In this document: positions 8,593 to 10,123 of the stretch, one piece after another
Position numbering within the stretch: position 1 is the first letter of the stretch
How the letters are laid out: every line of letters begins with the position of its first letter
Assembly (NCBI GenBank): GCA_022264855.1
Contig: JABYQU010000108.1
Span: forward strand, 1 to 10,123
Reading direction: 5' to 3'
From: Lenzites betulinus
Taxonomy: Eukaryota; Basidiomycota; Agaricomycetes; Polyporales; Polyporaceae
Length of the DNA: 10,123 nt
The notes under the pieces: generated by a model
What the model saw: only the letters and a program-made list of their open reading frames with translations
Database searches by the model: none
Told to the model about the DNA's origin: nothing
Position numbers and translations under genes: made by a program

Positions 8593-8765
8593 AGCTTTAT
8601 GCACATTCGCAGCGAGCCACGAGAGGTGCTCGTCTTGGCTCGTAGTACGCCGGTCGCACGAGCAAAGCTAGTACGCTGTCGTGAGGACCTCCTAAGTGTC
8701 CCCGCAAATACTCAGTACTAGTGAAGGAGGTGTGAGATATGCTATTTGCCTGGGTAGCTACTAGT
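8587..8765. repeat. 179-bp segment bounded by 10-bp inverted repeats
   Basis: ACTAGTAGCT at 8587-8596 is the exact reverse complement of AGCTACTAGT at 8756-8765. Further complementary pairs lie inside: CTAGTAC (8668-8674) with GTACTAG (8715-8721), and ACCTCCT (8687-8693) with AGGAGGT (8725-8731). No clear target-site duplication flanks the outer arms. It could be a MITE-like remnant or structured 3' UTR sequence. Confidence 0.45.
8613..8642. repeat. Strong hairpin in the convergent spacer
   Basis: CGAGCCA (8613-8619) pairs with TGGCTCG (8636-8642), and CGAG (8620-8623) pairs with CTCG (8629-8632). This gives 11 base pairs with a 3-nt bulge (TCT) and a 5-nt loop. A second small perfect hairpin, TCTAGC-AAG-GCTAGA, lies at 8535-8549. 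Both are in the 3' flank of the two convergent genes; no function is shown. Confidence 0.55.
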
Positions 8766-8890
8766 TTAAAGCAGATGATCTAGTATAGGCCCGTATGCCA
8801 CCTTGCGAGGAAGGGGTCGAACATGGTGAATCCTGACACCCACACCGATCCGTGTGCCCCAGTAGTAGATACGCCCCCATCCGGCCTGAA

Positions 8891-9994
8891 CTACGACGCG
8901 CCATACTTCGGCTTGAAGTACGCCGGGGGCAGCTTGGCGAGCACGTCCACCAGCGGGCGCTCCACGACGACCAGCTCCCCAGGCGCGACAAAGTCCACGA
9001 AGAGCAGCGGCCGGTAGTGCGTGATCAGCTTGAAGTTGCGCTGCTGCTCCGACGCGGGGTCGCCGACCTCGACGCGTCCGTTCGCGTTCGCGCCCGCCTT
9101 CCGCTTCCCGCGCCTGCGCTTCTCGAATCCGCCCGCCCCGCCCGCGCGCTCCGCCAAATTCACCTTGCAGAGCCACGTCGCGCCCCAGAAGAGCGCCGTG
9201 CGCGCCGGGAGCTGCCGCCCCTCCGCCTCCGCCCCTTCCGCGGCCTCTCCTGTAGCGTCAGACGCGTCCTGCCCCTCGCGCGCCGCGTCGAACGCGACCC
9301 CAAGCACGGGATCGTGCAGGCGCACGAAGCGCTGCGGAAGCGCATGCACGAGCGCGCGCGCCCAGCGCGGGAACGTGCGCGCCTCGACGTCGTAAACCTC
9401 GAGCGCGTTGTCCGCGAGGCCGAGCACGAGCATGCCGGGCGCGGCGGGGTCGGCCGCGAACGCGAGCGCGTGCACGGGCGCGGCGAGCGTGGGCAGCGCG
9501 CTGTGGTGCTGCACGGCGTCGAGGTTGAAGACGTGCGTGCGCCGACGGTCGTCGGCGGTCGCGAGCCACTGGCCGTCGGCGCTCACGGCCATGCGGGTGA
9601 TGGTTGTGTGGACGCGTTTGGAGGACTCGACGTCGGAGTCCGACTCGGATTCTGAGTCTGAGCTGGAGGCGGGGTCTGCGTGCTCTTCGGTCATGTCCAC
9701 GTCGCCGTCAGCGTTCGCGGAGGGGCCTGCGTGGCGTTTGCCTCGGACGACGCGGCCGTTGACGGTGCCTTCGCGTATACTGTGCTGCTCGAACTTGCGC
9801 AGGACGCGCGGGGGGCGCTCGGCGGAACCGAGGTCGATGATGAGCACCGTAGCAGACGCCGAGGTCGCGAGCACGAGTTTTGAAGAGTCGGGGGTGAACA
9901 GGAGGGAGGATGCGCCGGACGAGGTGCCCGGGAGCTGGCTCTGGACCATCGACGCGAAGGTGCGTATTCGTCGGGGCTTCAGATCGCCGTTCTT
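8891..9994 (-). CDS. UTP4: U3 snoRNA-associated protein Utp4 (Cirhin), C-terminal exon, 5' partial
   Basis: Utp4 is a WD40 protein of the UtpA (t-UTP) subcomplex of the small-subunit processome, which binds the nascent pre-rRNA in the nucleolus for 18S rRNA maturation. This exon encodes the last 367 residues, about half of a usual Utp4. Visible in order: NGDLKPRRIRTFAS and ASSLLFTPDSSKLVLAT (a blade), an acidic Ser/Asp/Glu linker (residues ~109-126), TRMAVSADGQWLATADDRR (a blade), VHALAFAAD, a FPRWARALVHALPQRF block, TALFWGATWLCKVNL, a Lys/Arg-rich loop (residues ~291-300), then the diagnostic tail HYRPLLFVDFVAPGELVVV and ERPLVDVLAKLPPAYFKPKY, ending in GAS and TAG. The exon starts after a good acceptor (CACCTTGCAG, minus strand, 9995-9997) in phase 0. 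The frame meets a TGA at 10010-10012 just upstream and has no ATG, so an intron lies there. The N-terminal half is outside the window. It is convergent with the Mpv17-family gene. Confidence 0.9.
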   Translation of the reverse strand, partial: KNGDLKPRRIRTFASMVQSQLPGTSSGASSLLFTPDSSKLVLATSASATVLIIDLGSAERPPRVLRKFEQHSIREGTVNGRVVRGKRHAGPSANADGDVDMTEEHADPASSSDSESESDSDVESSKRVHTTITRMAVSADGQWLATADDRRRTHVFNLDAVQHHSALPTLAAPVHALAFAADPAAPGMLVLGLADNALEVYDVEARTFPRWARALVHALPQRFVRLHDPVLGVAFDAAREGQDASDATGEAAEGAEAEGRQLPARTALFWGATWLCKVNLAERAGGAGGFEKRRRGKRKAGANANGRVEVGDPASEQQRNFKLITHYRPLLFVDFVAPGELVVVERPLVDVLAKLPPAYFKPKYGAS

Positions 9995-10123
9995 CTGCAA
10001 GGTGGGCGCTCAGCGGGTCGCGGGTCGACGATGGTTGCGCAGGCCGCTTCCGCGTGTCTTGTCTGCCCTGCGCTGCCCCGGTGTGCACCCTGCGAGGGTC
10101 GCGGCGCGGGGCCGTTCGTGTTA
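9995..10123 (-). other. UTP4: Intron (3' part) of UTP4
   Basis: On the minus strand this ends in a pyrimidine-containing acceptor (CGCCCACCTTGCAG) with a CTGAG branch-like motif about 20 nt upstream. None of its frames looks like the part of Utp4 expected before NGDLKPRRIR (a ...WYEVKLF-type blade end). The donor is therefore probably outside the window, or is the weak GTGCAC near 10084 if the preceding exon is unusually diverged. Confidence 0.5.

Larger units (their letters stand above)
8245..8890. other. Convergent intergenic spacer
   Basis: This is the 646 bp between the stop codons of the Mpv17-family gene (+) and UTP4 (-), so it holds both 3' UTRs and both polyadenylation regions. No AATAAA is present on either strand that I can see, which is common in fungi. 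CTAG is conspicuously frequent from 8536 to 8780. The spacer also contains the 30-bp tandem repeat, a possible extra exon and nested inverted repeats, which are listed separately. Confidence 0.6.

Noticed and set aside
8852..9655. 267-residue open frame on the + strand
   Set aside because: Antisense shadow of the UTP4 exon, Arg/Glu-rich from the reverse complement of GC-rich codons.
9998..10000. TTG as a start codon for the Utp4 exon
   Set aside because: The TTGCAG there is a splice acceptor. The protein is clearly missing its N-terminal half, so this is an internal exon boundary and not a start.

Overview
The window looks like a piece of a GC-rich filamentous-fungal nuclear genome, most likely an agaricomycete (mushroom-forming basidiomycete). 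Two lines of evidence support this. One gene is cut by five very short introns (54-60 bp) with GTRNGT-type donors and CAG/TAG acceptors. Both recognisable proteins (an Mpv17/PMP22-family membrane protein and the small-subunit processome protein Utp4) read like basidiomycete orthologues. The lineage call is inferred from gene structure and remembered family motifs, not from a search.

Layout. Positions 1 to about 6180 hold no gene I can support. This stretch is not featureless. Two diverged direct copies of a segment of roughly 450-500 bp lie about 1.06 kb apart (1-500 and 1057-1495). From about 3140 to 5715 (possibly from 2640) there is an old, diverged tandem array of about 16 monomers of roughly 160 bp, with a clearer core of three monomers spaced at exactly 164 bp. 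The period is not a multiple of three and no long frame survives, so it is satellite-like DNA and not a coding repeat. At 6212-6219 there is a good TATA box followed by a pyrimidine-rich leader and a splice-donor-like site overlapping an ATG, but no convincing protein follows.

The gene-bearing part is 7.2-10.1 kb. A six-exon Mpv17/PMP22 gene runs on the + strand (7321-8244), with a perfect ATF/CREB site (TGACGTCA) 135 bp upstream of the start. Its first exon carries an apparent single extra base just after the ATG: from codon 4 onward the family homology is in another frame. The rest of the splice structure is intact. A convergent gene on the - strand (8891-9994, running off the right edge) encodes the C-terminal 367 residues of Utp4, a WD40 protein of the t-UTP/UtpA subcomplex in nucleolar 18S rRNA maturation. 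Between the two 3' ends lies a 646-bp spacer holding a 30-bp tandem duplication, a plausible alternative last exon for the Mpv17 gene and a cluster of inverted repeats.

The two genes have unrelated jobs (organelle membrane and ribosome biogenesis) and share only a convergent terminator region. The most unusual content is the roughly 6 kb of gene-free repeated DNA to their left.
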